DNA of 64,000 nucleotides, from assembly GCA_964370815.1 (NCBI GenBank), contig CAYJKQ010000005.1, positions 1 to 64,000 on the forward strand. The letters are read 5' to 3'. This DNA is from UBA12087 sp964370815 (GTDB taxonomy: Bacteria; Chloroflexota; Anaerolineae; Anaerolineales; Villigracilaceae). Positions 25,333-34,261 of this stretch are shown piece after piece (position 1 is the first letter of the stretch; each line of letters starts with the position of its first letter). The position numbers and the translations under genes are program-made. The notes beneath the pieces were generated by a model that made no database searches, was not told the DNA's origin, and saw nothing but the letters and a program-made list of their open reading frames with translations.

Positions 25333-26502
25333 ATGGCAGAATCATATGATGTCATTATCATCGGTGGTGGTATTCATGGAGCCAGCCTGGCATTTCATTT
25401 GAGTAAACGCGGGGTGAAAGCTATTGTATTGGAGCGCCGTTTTCTGGCGTCTGGCGCAACAGGCCGTTCCAGCGGGTTGGTCCGCATGCACTATGACCTG
25501 GAACCGGAATCCCGCCTGGCCTGGGCTTCCTTTCAATATTTCCGCAACTGGAATGAGATGGTGGGTGGAGAATGTGGCTTTACACGCACAGGATTCCTTC
25601 AATTGATAGAGGCAGAATATGAAAAGCAGTTACGCGGCAATGTAGCCATGCACCAGCGCATCGGCATCCCGTCATTCATCATTGACGCGGACGATGTAAA
25701 ACGCCTGGCACCTTCTTTTGTAACTGATGATTTTGGAGTTGCCGCGTATGAACCCGAATCGGGTTATGCTGATCCTAGTGGCACGACAGCAGCCTTCATG
25801 GATGTCGCCCGCAAAAACGGGGCACGAATATTGCAGGATTGTCAGGTGACTGGAATCAACACCGCGGGTGGTAAAGTTACCAGTGTGGAAACCAGTCAGG
25901 GTTTGATTTCGGGGGGGGTAGTGGTTAACGCTGCCGGTGCCTGGGCGGCTTCGCTTGGAAATATGGTTGGGTTGGATTTGCCTGTGTCGACATGGAGACA
26001 TGACACCATGTTCATCCGCCGTCCTCATGATCTGGGACTTTCTCATCCCACTGTGATCGATTTCATTAACTCCATGTATTTTCGTCCAGAAACAGGTTGG
26101 TTAACGTTGGTCGGATTGGAGGATGAAAATCAAATCGGCGAATCACCCGATGGTGATACCGACCATGCCAAACCTGGTTTTGTAGAACGGGCTTCCGGGC
26201 GCATCTGTCAACGTATTCCAGAAATGGAGCGTGGTTCATTACATTCGGCTTCCGGAGGATATGATGGCATCACCCCGGACCAGCGTGCCATTATATGCCA
26301 GGCTGGTCCGGATAATTTTTACCTTGCCTGTGGTTTTAGTGGAACAGGTTTCAAAATTGCTCCAGCAGTTGGCTCTTGCCTGTCTGAGTTGATTCTCGAT
26401 GGACAAAGTAATACAGTTGATATATCCGCCTTCGATCTGCAGCGTTTCTCAGACGGAAAACCCTTGAGTGGTGAAAACGCCTATGAGAGCATATGGCGAT
26501 GA
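25333..26502 (+). CDS. FAD-dependent oxidoreductase, DAO family
   Basis: A 389-residue flavoprotein of the D-amino-acid oxidase/glycine oxidase/sarcosine oxidase beta group. The N-terminal Rossmann fold is VIIIGGGIHGASLAFHLSKRG with the adenine-ribose Glu in VLER. The flavin-contacting GATGRSSGLVRMHYD follows. The C-terminal region has the second FAD motif ACGFSGTGFKIAPAVG. The substrate is probably a secondary or alpha-amine; it cannot be named. GAGGAGCGATCTG precedes the ATG. It stands alone. Confidence 0.85.
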   Translation: MAESYDVIIIGGGIHGASLAFHLSKRGVKAIVLERRFLASGATGRSSGLVRMHYDLEPESRLAWASFQYFRNWNEMVGGECGFTRTGFLQLIEAEYEKQLRGNVAMHQRIGIPSFIIDADDVKRLAPSFVTDDFGVAAYEPESGYADPSGTTAAFMDVARKNGARILQDCQVTGINTAGGKVTSVETSQGLISGGVVVNAAGAWAASLGNMVGLDLPVSTWRHDTMFIRRPHDLGLSHPTVIDFINSMYFRPETGWLTLVGLEDENQIGESPDGDTDHAKPGFVERASGRICQRIPEMERGSLHSASGGYDGITPDQRAIICQAGPDNFYLACGFSGTGFKIAPAVGSCLSELILDGQSNTVDISAFDLQRFSDGKPLSGENAYESIWR

Positions 26503-26772
26503 TGCCCCCTTCATATTAAATATACAAATACACCGAACCGACAGAAAGACCTGTAAGAGAAAAATTCCTGCGAGGTAGCCTCTCTTTCACTCGTAAGATT
26601 CCGGGTGAGCAAAGAGCTGACTAGAAAACAAGGATGGCAAATTTCTATTTTTAATTTCCTTATCCTAAAAGGCACTCTTGCAATCCATTTATACCCTTGT
26701 CCTTCTTGGCTGTGACTTGATTTACAATATTTTTGCATGCTTGTATTTCACCTGATCGGGTGGCGATTAACC

Positions 26773-27774
26773 ATGCTTACAAAAAAAGATCTCCTACGCC
26801 TGGATTGCACACCAGACCTGACCAAAGCAGGTATTCTGTCTACCTGTCAGTGGCTGGCATTCTCAAGCTGGAATCTGGGAGATAACCCTTATAACCACCT
26901 GCGACGAAAGATTGGTCATGTGGTAGTGGAACTGGCTTTGAGACGACTTCTGGCAGAGCGCCTGGTCCCAATTCAAACCCTTAAATTGGACCCTTTTTCG
27001 GACTCGTATCAGCATGCCATATCCCTGGGTGGTCACCGACTGCATCTGAACAATTACCTGATAAGCAACAGCGCCCAGGTTCGAGCCGTGCAACAGGATC
27101 CTGCTGTATTGCTGCAAGCTTTTGCCCTCACTCCCCTCGATCAGATCGTACGCGCAGGACAAGTCAATCGGGATATTCATCTATTTGCTTTTCTAATAAA
27201 TATGGCAACCAAATCACAAGCACACCACCACAAAGATCAAGCGACTGAAAACCCCTGTTTTTATCTGGTAGTGCTTCCCAAAAGTTGGGCACAACCGGAA
27301 TCATGGGTCTCATTGAATCCAATAACTCTTAAAAGCGAAGCGAACCAACCCATAACAATTGAGCTGGGTGGCCTGAACGCAGCCAGAAGGTTCAATCGAA
27401 CACAAATACAATTGCAACCTGGTATACCTACGAATGTGACCGATGAATTCTACAGCCTGGCTTATATCCATATTCTGGATCATCCCAAAACTCGCCTCGG
27501 ACTTCATAGTCCGAGATTTCCACAGCGCTCACAAGTGCACATCATCCAACCTGCAGAATGGCGTAATGTGATGGTTAATGGATCAGAGATCTGGCTGACT
27601 GGCTGGTTGAGCCTGGATGAATTCCGTCGAAGATCATTCATCCTGCCAGCAGGTCAAAAAACATTCCAATATTCACGTACATACTACAAGAATCTGTGTG
27701 TGCCTATGACGGAATTGCAACCGCTTGAAAAACTTTTAGCGGAGACGCGCAACCTGCAAGCTGCAAAATATTAA
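26773..27774 (+). CDS. Hypothetical protein, about 333 residues
   Basis: I do not recognise a family. The protein starts MLTKKDLLRLDCTPDLTKAGI and contains SLGGHRLHLNNYLISNSAQVRA and a C-terminal EIWLTGWLSLDEFRRRSF. It has no signal peptide, membrane helix or obvious nucleotide-binding motif, so a soluble protein is likely. An upstream ATG at 26737 is possible. It is a single gene between the FAD oxidoreductase and the SAM riboswitch. Confidence 0.65.
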   Translation: MLTKKDLLRLDCTPDLTKAGILSTCQWLAFSSWNLGDNPYNHLRRKIGHVVVELALRRLLAERLVPIQTLKLDPFSDSYQHAISLGGHRLHLNNYLISNSAQVRAVQQDPAVLLQAFALTPLDQIVRAGQVNRDIHLFAFLINMATKSQAHHHKDQATENPCFYLVVLPKSWAQPESWVSLNPITLKSEANQPITIELGGLNAARRFNRTQIQLQPGIPTNVTDEFYSLAYIHILDHPKTRLGLHSPRFPQRSQVHIIQPAEWRNVMVNGSEIWLTGWLSLDEFRRRSFILPAGQKTFQYSRTYYKNLCVPMTELQPLEKLLAETRNLQAAKY

Positions 27775-27815
27775 CTTGCAAAATAATCAAGTCAAGTTAT
27801 ATCCAATTTTGTTTA

Positions 27816-27844
27816 TTGACTCTGTTTTTTTCCTGTGGTATTAT
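27816..27844 (+). promoter_or_regulatory. Promoter of the metK transcript
   Basis: TTGACT (27816-27821), a 17-bp spacer and TATTAT (27839-27844), ending 30 bases before the riboswitch aptamer. Housekeeping sigma-type promoter. Confidence 0.75.
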
Positions 27845-27874
27845 CCGCTTACAACTTAATAGCCCCAAACGGCA

Positions 27875-28022
27875 ACTCTTATCCAGAGAGGCGGAGGGAC
27901 CGGCCCTGTGAAGCCTCGGCAACCTATGTAGGATTGGTCGAATGCCAGTCGTACGGAAGGTGCCAATTCCGGCAGTAGCAGTAATCTTAACGGGTTACTC
28001 AAATTCTGGTAGATGGGAGGGC
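27875..28022 (+). ncRNA. SAM-I (S-box) riboswitch
   Basis: The aptamer shows the conserved S-box order: CTCTTATCCAGAGAGGCGGA, GGGAC, GAAGCCTCGGCAACC, then AAGGTGCCAATTCC and the closing GATGGGAGGG. S-adenosylmethionine binding promotes the downstream terminator and lowers expression of metK, whose product makes SAM, giving feedback control. Confidence 0.95.
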
Positions 28023-28035
28023 AGCCGAGCATCCA

Positions 28036-28086
28036 AGTGCAATTGCCCTTTCTCGAACTCCGGAGGGGCAATTCTTTTTTTTTTTG
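28036..28086 (+). terminator. Riboswitch-controlled terminator before metK
   Basis: AATTGCCCTTTC...GGAGGGGCAATT forms a long stem followed by a run of 12 or more T. It is the expression platform of the SAM-I riboswitch, 13 bases before the metK start. Confidence 0.92.
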
Positions 28087-28098
28087 GAGGTTTAATTT

Positions 28099-29304
28099 AT
28101 GAGCTCTACTTTTATGACCTCTCCCAAATTACTGTTCACATCCGAATCAGTAACTGAAGGTCACCCTGACAAAATGTGCGATCAGATCAGCGACGCTGTC
28201 TTGGACGCATGTCTTGAGCAGGACCCATATTCACGCGTAGCCTGTGAAACTGCTACCAAGACTGGCATTGTCATTCTGCTGGGTGAGATCACAACCAAAG
28301 CCTTTGTCAATTTTGACGAACTGGTTCGCAAGGTTGTTACTGATATTGGTTACGACCGCGCCAAAAAAGGCTTCGATGGCAGCACATGTGGTGTTATGTC
28401 CGCCATCGCCAGCCAGAGCCCGGACATAGATTTGGGTGTTAGCAGATCTTTGGAAGCCAAAGAGGGCGAAGAAGCTGAGATCGATTTGATTGGGGCTGGG
28501 GACCAGGGCATGATGTTCGGTTATGCCTGTAACGAAACGCCCACTCTGATGCCTATGCCCATATACCTGGCCCACAAACTTACACGACGTTTAAGCGAAG
28601 TTCGTAAAGAAGGCACGCTGGAATGGTTGCGTCCGGATGGTAAAAGCCAGGTTACCGTGGAATATGCCTTTGGAAAACCCAAACGTATCGATACTGTTTT
28701 GGTCAGTACCCAACACGCACCTGAAGTTACCCAGGAAGAAATCCGCGCCGCCATCATCAAGCACATTATCATGCCAGTTCTACCAGCCGAATTACTGGAT
28801 GACAAGCTTAAGATCTATGTCAACCCGACCGGGCGCTTTGTAATAGGTGGTCCAATGGGGGATGCCGGAGTGACGGGGCGCAAGATCATTGTCGATACTT
28901 ACGGAGGTATGGGAAGACACGGTGGTGGCGCTTTCTCGGGCAAAGACCCCACGAAGGTGGATCGTTCTGCAGCCTATGCAGCTCGCTGGGCAGCCAAGAA
29001 TATTGTGGCTGCCGGTCTGGCTGACCGCTGTGAGATCCAGGTTGCCTACGCCATAGGTGTGGCACATCCATTATCAATAAATGTAGAGACATTTGGAACT
29101 GGTAAGATCCCTGATGAAAAAATTTCGGATCTGGTCACAAAACATTTTGACCTGCGTCCCGGAGCTATCATCCGTGATCTTGACCTGCGCAAACCCATCT
29201 ACCAGAAAACAGCCGCCTATGGTCATTTTGGGCGGGATGATATTGAATTCGCGTGGGAACGCACAGATAAAGCTGCAGCGCTTAAGAAAGCTGCAGCTTT
29301 ATAA
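28099..29304 (+). CDS. metK: S-adenosylmethionine synthetase
   Basis: A 401-residue enzyme joining ATP and methionine to make SAM. The N-terminal FTSESVTEGHPDKMCDQISDAVLD holds the ATP-binding His and Mg-binding Asp. GAGDQGMMFGYAC is signature 1, and GGGAFSGKDPTKVDRSAAYAARW is signature 2 with the P-loop-like GGGAFSGKD. GGAGG lies 10 bases upstream of the ATG. It is under SAM-I riboswitch control. Confidence 0.97.
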   Translation: MSSTFMTSPKLLFTSESVTEGHPDKMCDQISDAVLDACLEQDPYSRVACETATKTGIVILLGEITTKAFVNFDELVRKVVTDIGYDRAKKGFDGSTCGVMSAIASQSPDIDLGVSRSLEAKEGEEAEIDLIGAGDQGMMFGYACNETPTLMPMPIYLAHKLTRRLSEVRKEGTLEWLRPDGKSQVTVEYAFGKPKRIDTVLVSTQHAPEVTQEEIRAAIIKHIIMPVLPAELLDDKLKIYVNPTGRFVIGGPMGDAGVTGRKIIVDTYGGMGRHGGGAFSGKDPTKVDRSAAYAARWAAKNIVAAGLADRCEIQVAYAIGVAHPLSINVETFGTGKIPDEKISDLVTKHFDLRPGAIIRDLDLRKPIYQKTAAYGHFGRDDIEFAWERTDKAAALKKAAAL

Positions 29305-29314
29305 CCCAAAAAGA

Positions 29315-29357
29315 TTAATAAGCTGGTAACCCTTTAAACAGGTTGTCAGCTTATTAA
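29315..29357 (+). terminator. Terminator after metK
   Basis: TTAATAAGCTG..AACC and GGTT..CAGCTTATTAA form a long stem directly after the metK stop. The T tract is short (AAATTAAAAT), so efficiency is uncertain. Confidence 0.65.
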
Positions 29358-29402
29358 ATTAAAATGGATTGTGACGATGCAGGAATAGCTTGTGAAAAAA
29401 TT

Positions 29403-29996
29403 CTAATGCTCGGAAAATTCGATCTTTCCTTGCTTGTGTGGAAACTTCCCGACTATTCCAGAGTAGAAGTCTCTAATTTTTGCAAAATCAGCTTGAATAT
29501 CACCTGTTGGTTTTATACTTGGACCAAGACCTACAACTTTATTACTATAATCCATATAAGCCATTACAATGGGTACCTTGGCTTTAAGGGCAATATAATA
29601 AAACCCGGTTCGCCAACGGGGTGTTTTACTACGCGTGCCTTCGGGTGAAATTCCGATGATCAGATCCGTGTGTTCATCGAATTTTGCAACAATTTGATCT
29701 ACAAGACTGGTTCTCTCACGCCGGTTGACAGGGATGGCATTTATTGCACGCATGAAAACCCCCATTGGTCCACGAAAGAGCGAATCCTTGCCCATGATCC
29801 GTATAGGTAAACGTTCCACTATCATTAATGCAAGAACAAGTATAAAATCCCAATTGGAGGTATGCGGTGCTCCGATTAAAACATACCGGGAAGTATGTGG
29901 GGGGATAACGTGAGTGTGCCAGCCTGACAATCTTAAGACCAGACGGGCAAGTGAATATAATATTGTGGACTTTTGTTTTCCTAAAGCCAAAGACAT
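29403..29996 (-). CDS. 1-acyl-sn-glycerol-3-phosphate acyltransferase family protein
   Basis: A 197-residue PlsC-type acyltransferase. Motif I, the catalytic HX4D, is APHTSNWDF. Motif II is near MGKDSLFRGPMG, and motif III is ISPEGTRSK. It would transfer an acyl chain to lysophosphatidic acid or a related glycerol acceptor at the membrane. It is rather short for a housekeeping PlsC, so another glycerolipid acceptor is possible. It is a lone gene convergent with metK. Confidence 0.85.
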   Translation of the reverse strand: MSLALGKQKSTILYSLARLVLRLSGWHTHVIPPHTSRYVLIGAPHTSNWDFILVLALMIVERLPIRIMGKDSLFRGPMGVFMRAINAIPVNRRERTSLVDQIVAKFDEHTDLIIGISPEGTRSKTPRWRTGFYYIALKAKVPIVMAYMDYSNKVVGLGPSIKPTGDIQADFAKIRDFYSGIVGKFPHKQGKIEFSEH

Positions 29997-30161
29997 GGTT
30001 ATTTTCCTTAATTACAGCGTCTGGTTTTGACCTCTTTGCTTCCTATTAATGAAAGTTATCTGGATCATGGAACCTTTATTGATGCGGGTCTTATACTTAT
30101 TCTTTGAAGTGCCGTAAAATTGACAGGGAAGATTGAAATAAGGGATACCAGTTAAATAGTA

Positions 30162-30188
30162 AGAACCCCGCACTGTTGGCGAGGTTCT
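30162..30188 (-). terminator. Terminator after the RRM protein gene
   Basis: On the minus strand AGAACCTCGC / GCGGGGTTCT pairs with a short loop and runs into TTACTATTTAAC, 16 bases after the stop codon at 30204. Confidence 0.65.
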
Positions 30189-30203
30189 GAATTCAATTAA
30201 AGA

Positions 30204-30542
30204 TTAATAACGGCTGTTCTTGCCACCACCGCCACTGCGGTTTCGGTCATTCGATCGATTAAAAGATCGTCCACCGCCGCCACCTGGCCGTTCTTCACGT
30301 GCTTTCGCCGTGTTAACTTTCAACGGGCGACCACCAACTTCTTTTCCGTCGAACATTGCAATTGCCTTGGCTGCATCAGCCTGGCTTGCCATCGTAATGA
30401 ATGCGAAACCCTTTGATGTTCCAGTGTCACGGTCCTTGATCACATCCACTGCGACAACTGTACCAGCCTCGGCGAACATTGTTGTTAGCTGTTCGCTGTT
30501 TGTTTCGTAGGTCATATTCCCAACGTACAATTTTACTTCCAA
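30204..30542 (-). CDS. Small RNA-binding protein with one RRM domain
   Basis: A 112-residue protein with a single RNA recognition motif: RNP2 is LYVGNM and RNP1 is KGFAFITM, with the usual spacing. A glycine/arginine-rich tail (GGGGRSFNRSNDRNRSGGGG) follows. Similar proteins in cyanobacteria and other bacteria are cold-induced RNA chaperones. I choose the TTG codon at 30542 because GAGG lies 8 bases upstream and the RRM begins right after it; an earlier TTG at 30554 is less likely. A terminator-like hairpin lies in the leader. Confidence 0.85.
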   Translation of the reverse strand: MEVKLYVGNMTYETNSEQLTTMFAEAGTVVAVDVIKDRDTGTSKGFAFITMASQADAAKAIAMFDGKEVGGRPLKVNTAKAREERPGGGGGRSFNRSNDRNRSGGGGKNSRY

Positions 30543-30581
30543 GATAATCCTCAACTTTTCTAGTGCAAATTCGCTTAGACT

Positions 30582-30615
30582 AAAAAACCGTCATCTATCG
30601 TTATAAAGATGACGG
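30582..30615 (-). terminator. Attenuator-like hairpin in the leader of the RRM gene
   Basis: Minus strand: CCGTCATCT / AGATGACGG stem with an 10-base loop followed by six T. There is no minus-strand gene upstream that needs a terminator, since rpsB diverges; the hairpin thus probably acts on the RRM transcript itself. Confidence 0.65.
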
Positions 30616-30932
30616 CAGGTAGTAAATGCAAATCTGATTATAAGACAGAAGAAGTATATCATGGAAAAGGGGTTTGTGCGAAAAAAGTAATTTTGTTGTT
30701 ATGGCTAAATAAGCTTTTTACCAAGGAGACTCTCCAAATTGTGGTATACTGTCTACCGCTCTGCAAACGATGGATAATTCCTTCTTGAGTGGAGCACATC
30801 TTGCCCGGGGCAGGCAATATATGTCCCAAATCCACACGTCTTTGGACTTGCCGGAGCGTGCTGCGGATCGAAATGAACGCAGCCCCGGCCAGGATGAAGG
30901 AGACGGAGGGTAAACGCAAAGGAGTAATTCCA

Positions 30933-31976
30933 ATGGCAGTTGTATCCATGAAAGCCCTGCTTGAAAGCGGTGTTCATTTCGGTCACCGAACCAACAAGTG
31001 GGATCCCCGTATGAAGCCGTATATCTTCACCGAACGTAACGGTATCCACATTATTGACCTCCAACAGACAGTTAAGTCACTCAACAATGCCTATAACGTC
31101 ATCCGCAACAAGGTTGCTGAAGGTGGCGTGATTTTGTTTGTTGGCACAAAACGCCAGGCTCAAGAAACCATTCGTGATGAAGCTATACGTTGTGAGATGC
31201 CCTATGTTACCGAACGCTGGCTGGGTGGTTTGTTAACAAACTGGAGCACAATGCACCAACGCATCATGGAGATGGAACGTCTGGAAAAATTGATCTCCAG
31301 CGGCGAAGTAAACCAATTGACCAAAAAAGAAGGTCTGTTGATCCAACGCAATATTGATCGTTTACAACTAAGATTATCTGGTGTACGGAATATGAAGCGC
31401 CCACCAGACCTGATCTATATTGTAGATGTCAGCCGTGAGGTGGCTGCGGTTCACGAAGCCAACCTGTTGAATATCCCCATCGTAGCCCTGGTGGATACGA
31501 ACTGTGATCCAACTTCAGTTGATTATGTAATCCCTTCCAACGATGATGCCATTCGTGCCATTAAGCTGTTGGTAGGAAAAATGGCTGATGCCGTCCTGGA
31601 AGGTGTTGCCATGCGCAAAGATGACCAGGATGAACGCGATGCCCAGAGTGATGCCAATCTGTCTACATCTGAAAAGAAGGTTGCCCACATCATGGACATG
31701 GACGAGGAGTTGAGTGATGATGCTTTACTAGGGGAAGCGACTCTGGCAAAATTGGCAACAAAGGATGTTGTGGAAGATGAAATGAAAACCGATGAGGTTG
31801 TTGCTGAAGATGTAACACCTATTGATGTTATTGAAGAAGCATCCGTTGAAGCTGATGAAGTAACACCCGATGATACTGATGTTGCATTAACTTCAGTAAC
31901 TGAAGAAGTAGCATCCAATGATGCTGAAGAAGATTCTACAGCCAGCTCCGTTGAAGAAGAGCCATCAGTCGAATAA
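30933..31976 (+). CDS. rpsB: 30S ribosomal protein S2 with long acidic C-terminal extension
   Basis: A 347-residue S2. The conserved core (MKALLESGVHFGHRTNKWDPRM ... DPTSVDYVIPSNDDAIRAIKLL) ends near residue 227. About 120 further residues are dominated by Glu, Asp, Val, Ser and Thr in repeat-like runs (VVAEDVTPIDVIEEASVEAD). The start at 30933 has AAAGGAG upstream; the ORF from 30789 adds an untranslated leader. It begins the rpsB-tsf-pyrH-frr cluster. Confidence 0.95.
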   Translation: MAVVSMKALLESGVHFGHRTNKWDPRMKPYIFTERNGIHIIDLQQTVKSLNNAYNVIRNKVAEGGVILFVGTKRQAQETIRDEAIRCEMPYVTERWLGGLLTNWSTMHQRIMEMERLEKLISSGEVNQLTKKEGLLIQRNIDRLQLRLSGVRNMKRPPDLIYIVDVSREVAAVHEANLLNIPIVALVDTNCDPTSVDYVIPSNDDAIRAIKLLVGKMADAVLEGVAMRKDDQDERDAQSDANLSTSEKKVAHIMDMDEELSDDALLGEATLAKLATKDVVEDEMKTDEVVAEDVTPIDVIEEASVEADEVTPDDTDVALTSVTEEVASNDAEEDSTASSVEEEPSVE

Positions 31977-32045
31977 GGAATGTTATTTGCATCTCGGGAT
32001 GGTGAAACGGATGCATTGACATTGAAATAGAGTTGAGGTATAGGA

Positions 32046-32651
32046 ATGGAAATAACCACTGAAATGATCAAAGAATTACGTAACGCCACAGGTGCCGGAA
32101 TACTGGATTGCCGCAAAGCATTAACAGAAGCAAGTGGTGATTACCAGAAAGCTGTTGACTATCTGCGCGAGAAAGGCATGGCTACAGCAGCCAAGAGAGC
32201 TGATAGAGATGCATCCCAGGGTGTTGTCGAGCTGTATTCACACGGGAATGGTCGTGTGGGTGTGATGGTTGAAGTCAACTGTGAGACCGATTTTGTCGGA
32301 CGATCGGAAGGATTCAGACAATTTGCCCACGAAATAGCTCTTCAAATTGCAGCATCTGCTCCGAAATATATCTCTGAGACGGAGATCCCTGCAGGTGTCC
32401 TCGAGCACGAGATGGAAATAGCCAGCGCTCGTGCCCGGGAAGAAGGCAAACCGGAAAAAATGCTTGAAAAAATATCTGCAGGTCGTCTGGAAAAATTCAA
32501 AGATGAGGTTTGCCTATTGAGACAATCATACATTCGTGATGAAAGCCTGACCATTGAAAAATTGCTGCATCAAAACGTCGGCAGCCTCGGTGAGAACATC
32601 GTAATTCGGCGATTTCAACGCTGGGAGTTAGGTGAGCGCAAAGACGAATAG
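32046..32651 (+). CDS. tsf: Translation elongation factor Ts
   Basis: A 201-residue EF-Ts, the nucleotide exchange factor for EF-Tu. The N-terminal UBA-like domain is MIKELRNATGAGILDCRKAL, followed by the core VEVNCETDFVGRSEGFRQF that contacts EF-Tu. It is of the short type with a single core subdomain, like that of Thermus. A terminator follows immediately. Confidence 0.95.
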   Translation: MEITTEMIKELRNATGAGILDCRKALTEASGDYQKAVDYLREKGMATAAKRADRDASQGVVELYSHGNGRVGVMVEVNCETDFVGRSEGFRQFAHEIALQIAASAPKYISETEIPAGVLEHEMEIASARAREEGKPEKMLEKISAGRLEKFKDEVCLLRQSYIRDESLTIEKLLHQNVGSLGENIVIRRFQRWELGERKDE

Positions 32652-32658
32652 AAAATTA

Positions 32659-32686
32659 AGACCAACCACAAGGTTGGTCTTTTTCT
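32659..32686 (+). terminator. Terminator between tsf and pyrH
   Basis: AAGACCAACC / GGTTGGTCTT with a four-base loop is followed by TTTCTTA, 8 bases after the tsf stop. It probably reduces read-through into pyrH. Confidence 0.85.
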
Positions 32687-32705
32687 TATCAATCATGGAG
32701 GTGGA

Positions 32706-33422
32706 ATGAAAACCTTAAAATACAAACGCATATTACTCAAACTCAGTGGCGAATCTTTATCGGGAGAAAATGGGCGTGGGATAGATCCTTTGCAAGCTGA
32801 GTGGATTGCCCGTCGAATTCAAATTGTGCACGGAATGGGAGTGGAAATTGCAATTGTGATCGGAGCTGGCAATCTTTGGCGGGGTAAACAAGGCTTGGAG
32901 CGTGGCATGGACCGCGCAACAGCAGATTACATGGGTATGCTGGGCACTGTCATGAATGCCCTGGCTTTGATGGATGCTCTTGAGAGGCAGGGAGTGATGA
33001 CACGTGTTCAATCAGCAGTGGAGATGCGCTCGGTTGCCGAACCTTATATCCGCAGGCGGGCGATCCGCCATCTGGAAAAGGGGCGTGTAGTTATCTTAAG
33101 CGCAGGTACCGGGAATCCCTATTTTTCAACGGATACTGCGGCAGCTTTACGAGCAATGGAGATAGGTGCGGATGTACTTATCAAGGCTACCAAAGTGGAT
33201 GGTGTTTATGATTCCGACCCGGATCACAACCCGAGTGCCACAAAATTTGACCAGCTGACCTATATTGATGTTGTAAATCGCCGATTAGCTGTAATGGATA
33301 CAACCGCAGTCACCCTTTGTATGGAAAATAATCTACCCATCCTGGTATTAAATCTGTGGGATCCGAACGCACTGGAAAGTGCTTTGAATGGAGAAAAGGT
33401 GGGTACTCTGGTAACTGGGTGA
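32706..33422 (+). CDS. pyrH: Uridylate kinase
   Basis: A 238-residue UMP kinase of the amino-acid kinase fold. It shows YKRILLKLSGESLSG, the UMP-site IVIGAGNLWRG, DYMGMLGTVMNALAL and KATKVDGVYDSDP. It phosphorylates UMP to UDP. GGAGGTGGA precedes the ATG. It is in the usual rpsB-tsf-pyrH-frr order. Confidence 0.96.
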   Translation: MKTLKYKRILLKLSGESLSGENGRGIDPLQAEWIARRIQIVHGMGVEIAIVIGAGNLWRGKQGLERGMDRATADYMGMLGTVMNALALMDALERQGVMTRVQSAVEMRSVAEPYIRRRAIRHLEKGRVVILSAGTGNPYFSTDTAAALRAMEIGADVLIKATKVDGVYDSDPDHNPSATKFDQLTYIDVVNRRLAVMDTTAVTLCMENNLPILVLNLWDPNALESALNGEKVGTLVTG

Positions 33423-33696
33423 TTTCCATCAAATCAATTCCAGGTTGAAAGCTTCTGATAGTTTTCTGATGTTGTTTGAGAGATATGCCAAATCATAATG
33501 CCTGAAGAAATTAATGTGGTTGTACCACATTTTGTGCTGTTTAATTTTAAGAACTTGGCTAATGGAAATTTCATTGAATGACAGAATGATGATCTACAGG
33601 GTATAAGTACCACCTTGTGGGTCAGGTAGCATTTTTTGATGTTTTGGTGTATCCTTAAGAAAATTATTGGAAGGTCATACCAGCCAGGAGGTCACA
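33423..33696. other. Gap between pyrH and frr
   Basis: No gene is supported. The sequence is AT-rich, contains a small palindrome TGTGGTTGTACCACA at about 33514, and may carry a promoter for frr. Nothing else is recognised. Confidence 0.4.
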
Positions 33697-34254
33697 ATGA
33701 TAAAAGACATCCTTAAAGGATCAGATGTCCGTATGCAAACAGCAATTGTGAGTCTGGAAGAAGATTTATCCGGAATTCGTACAGGCCGGGCAAATCCATC
33801 CTTGGTCGAACGCTTGCCCGTGGATTATTTTGGAGCGCCAACTCCCTTAATGCAATTGGCGTCTATCAGCGTTCCAGAACCCCGTTGTCTGCTCATTCGT
33901 CCATTTGACCCTACCACCGTCAGGATAATTGAAAAAGCCATCCTATCATCAGACCTGGGCTTAACCCCCGGTAATGATGGAAAATCTATTCGTCTGAATT
34001 TGCCTCCACTAACTGAGGATCGGCGTCGTGACCTTGTCAAACTGGTTAATAGTCGTTTGGAAGAAGCACGTATCGCTGTTAGAAATATTCGCCGCGATCA
34101 CCTTTCCGACATACGTGAGTTCGAGAAAGAAAAGATGATCTCGCAAGATGATCTGGAGCGTGGCGAAGAAGAGCTTCAAAAGATTACTGACCGGTATATT
34201 GAAACCATTCGTAAAATCGGTCTGACAAAGGAACAGGAGATCATGGAAGTCTAG
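33697..34254 (+). CDS. frr: Ribosome recycling factor
   Basis: A 185-residue RRF that splits post-termination ribosomes with EF-G. Characteristic pieces are LEEDLSGIRTGRANPSLVERL, PEPRCLLIRPFDP and SDLGLTPGNDGKSIRLNLPPLTEDRRRDLVK. ATG 33697 has GGAGGTCACA just upstream; the longer frame from 33667 is rejected. uppS begins 7 bases after the stop. Confidence 0.96.
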   Translation: MIKDILKGSDVRMQTAIVSLEEDLSGIRTGRANPSLVERLPVDYFGAPTPLMQLASISVPEPRCLLIRPFDPTTVRIIEKAILSSDLGLTPGNDGKSIRLNLPPLTEDRRRDLVKLVNSRLEEARIAVRNIRRDHLSDIREFEKEKMISQDDLERGEEELQKITDRYIETIRKIGLTKEQEIMEV

Positions 34255-34261
34255 GCATCCT

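Noticed and set aside
31523..32116. Minus-strand Ser/Thr-rich frame opposite the rpsB tail
   Set aside because: It is the antisense of the acidic repeat tail; no ribosome-binding site or family.
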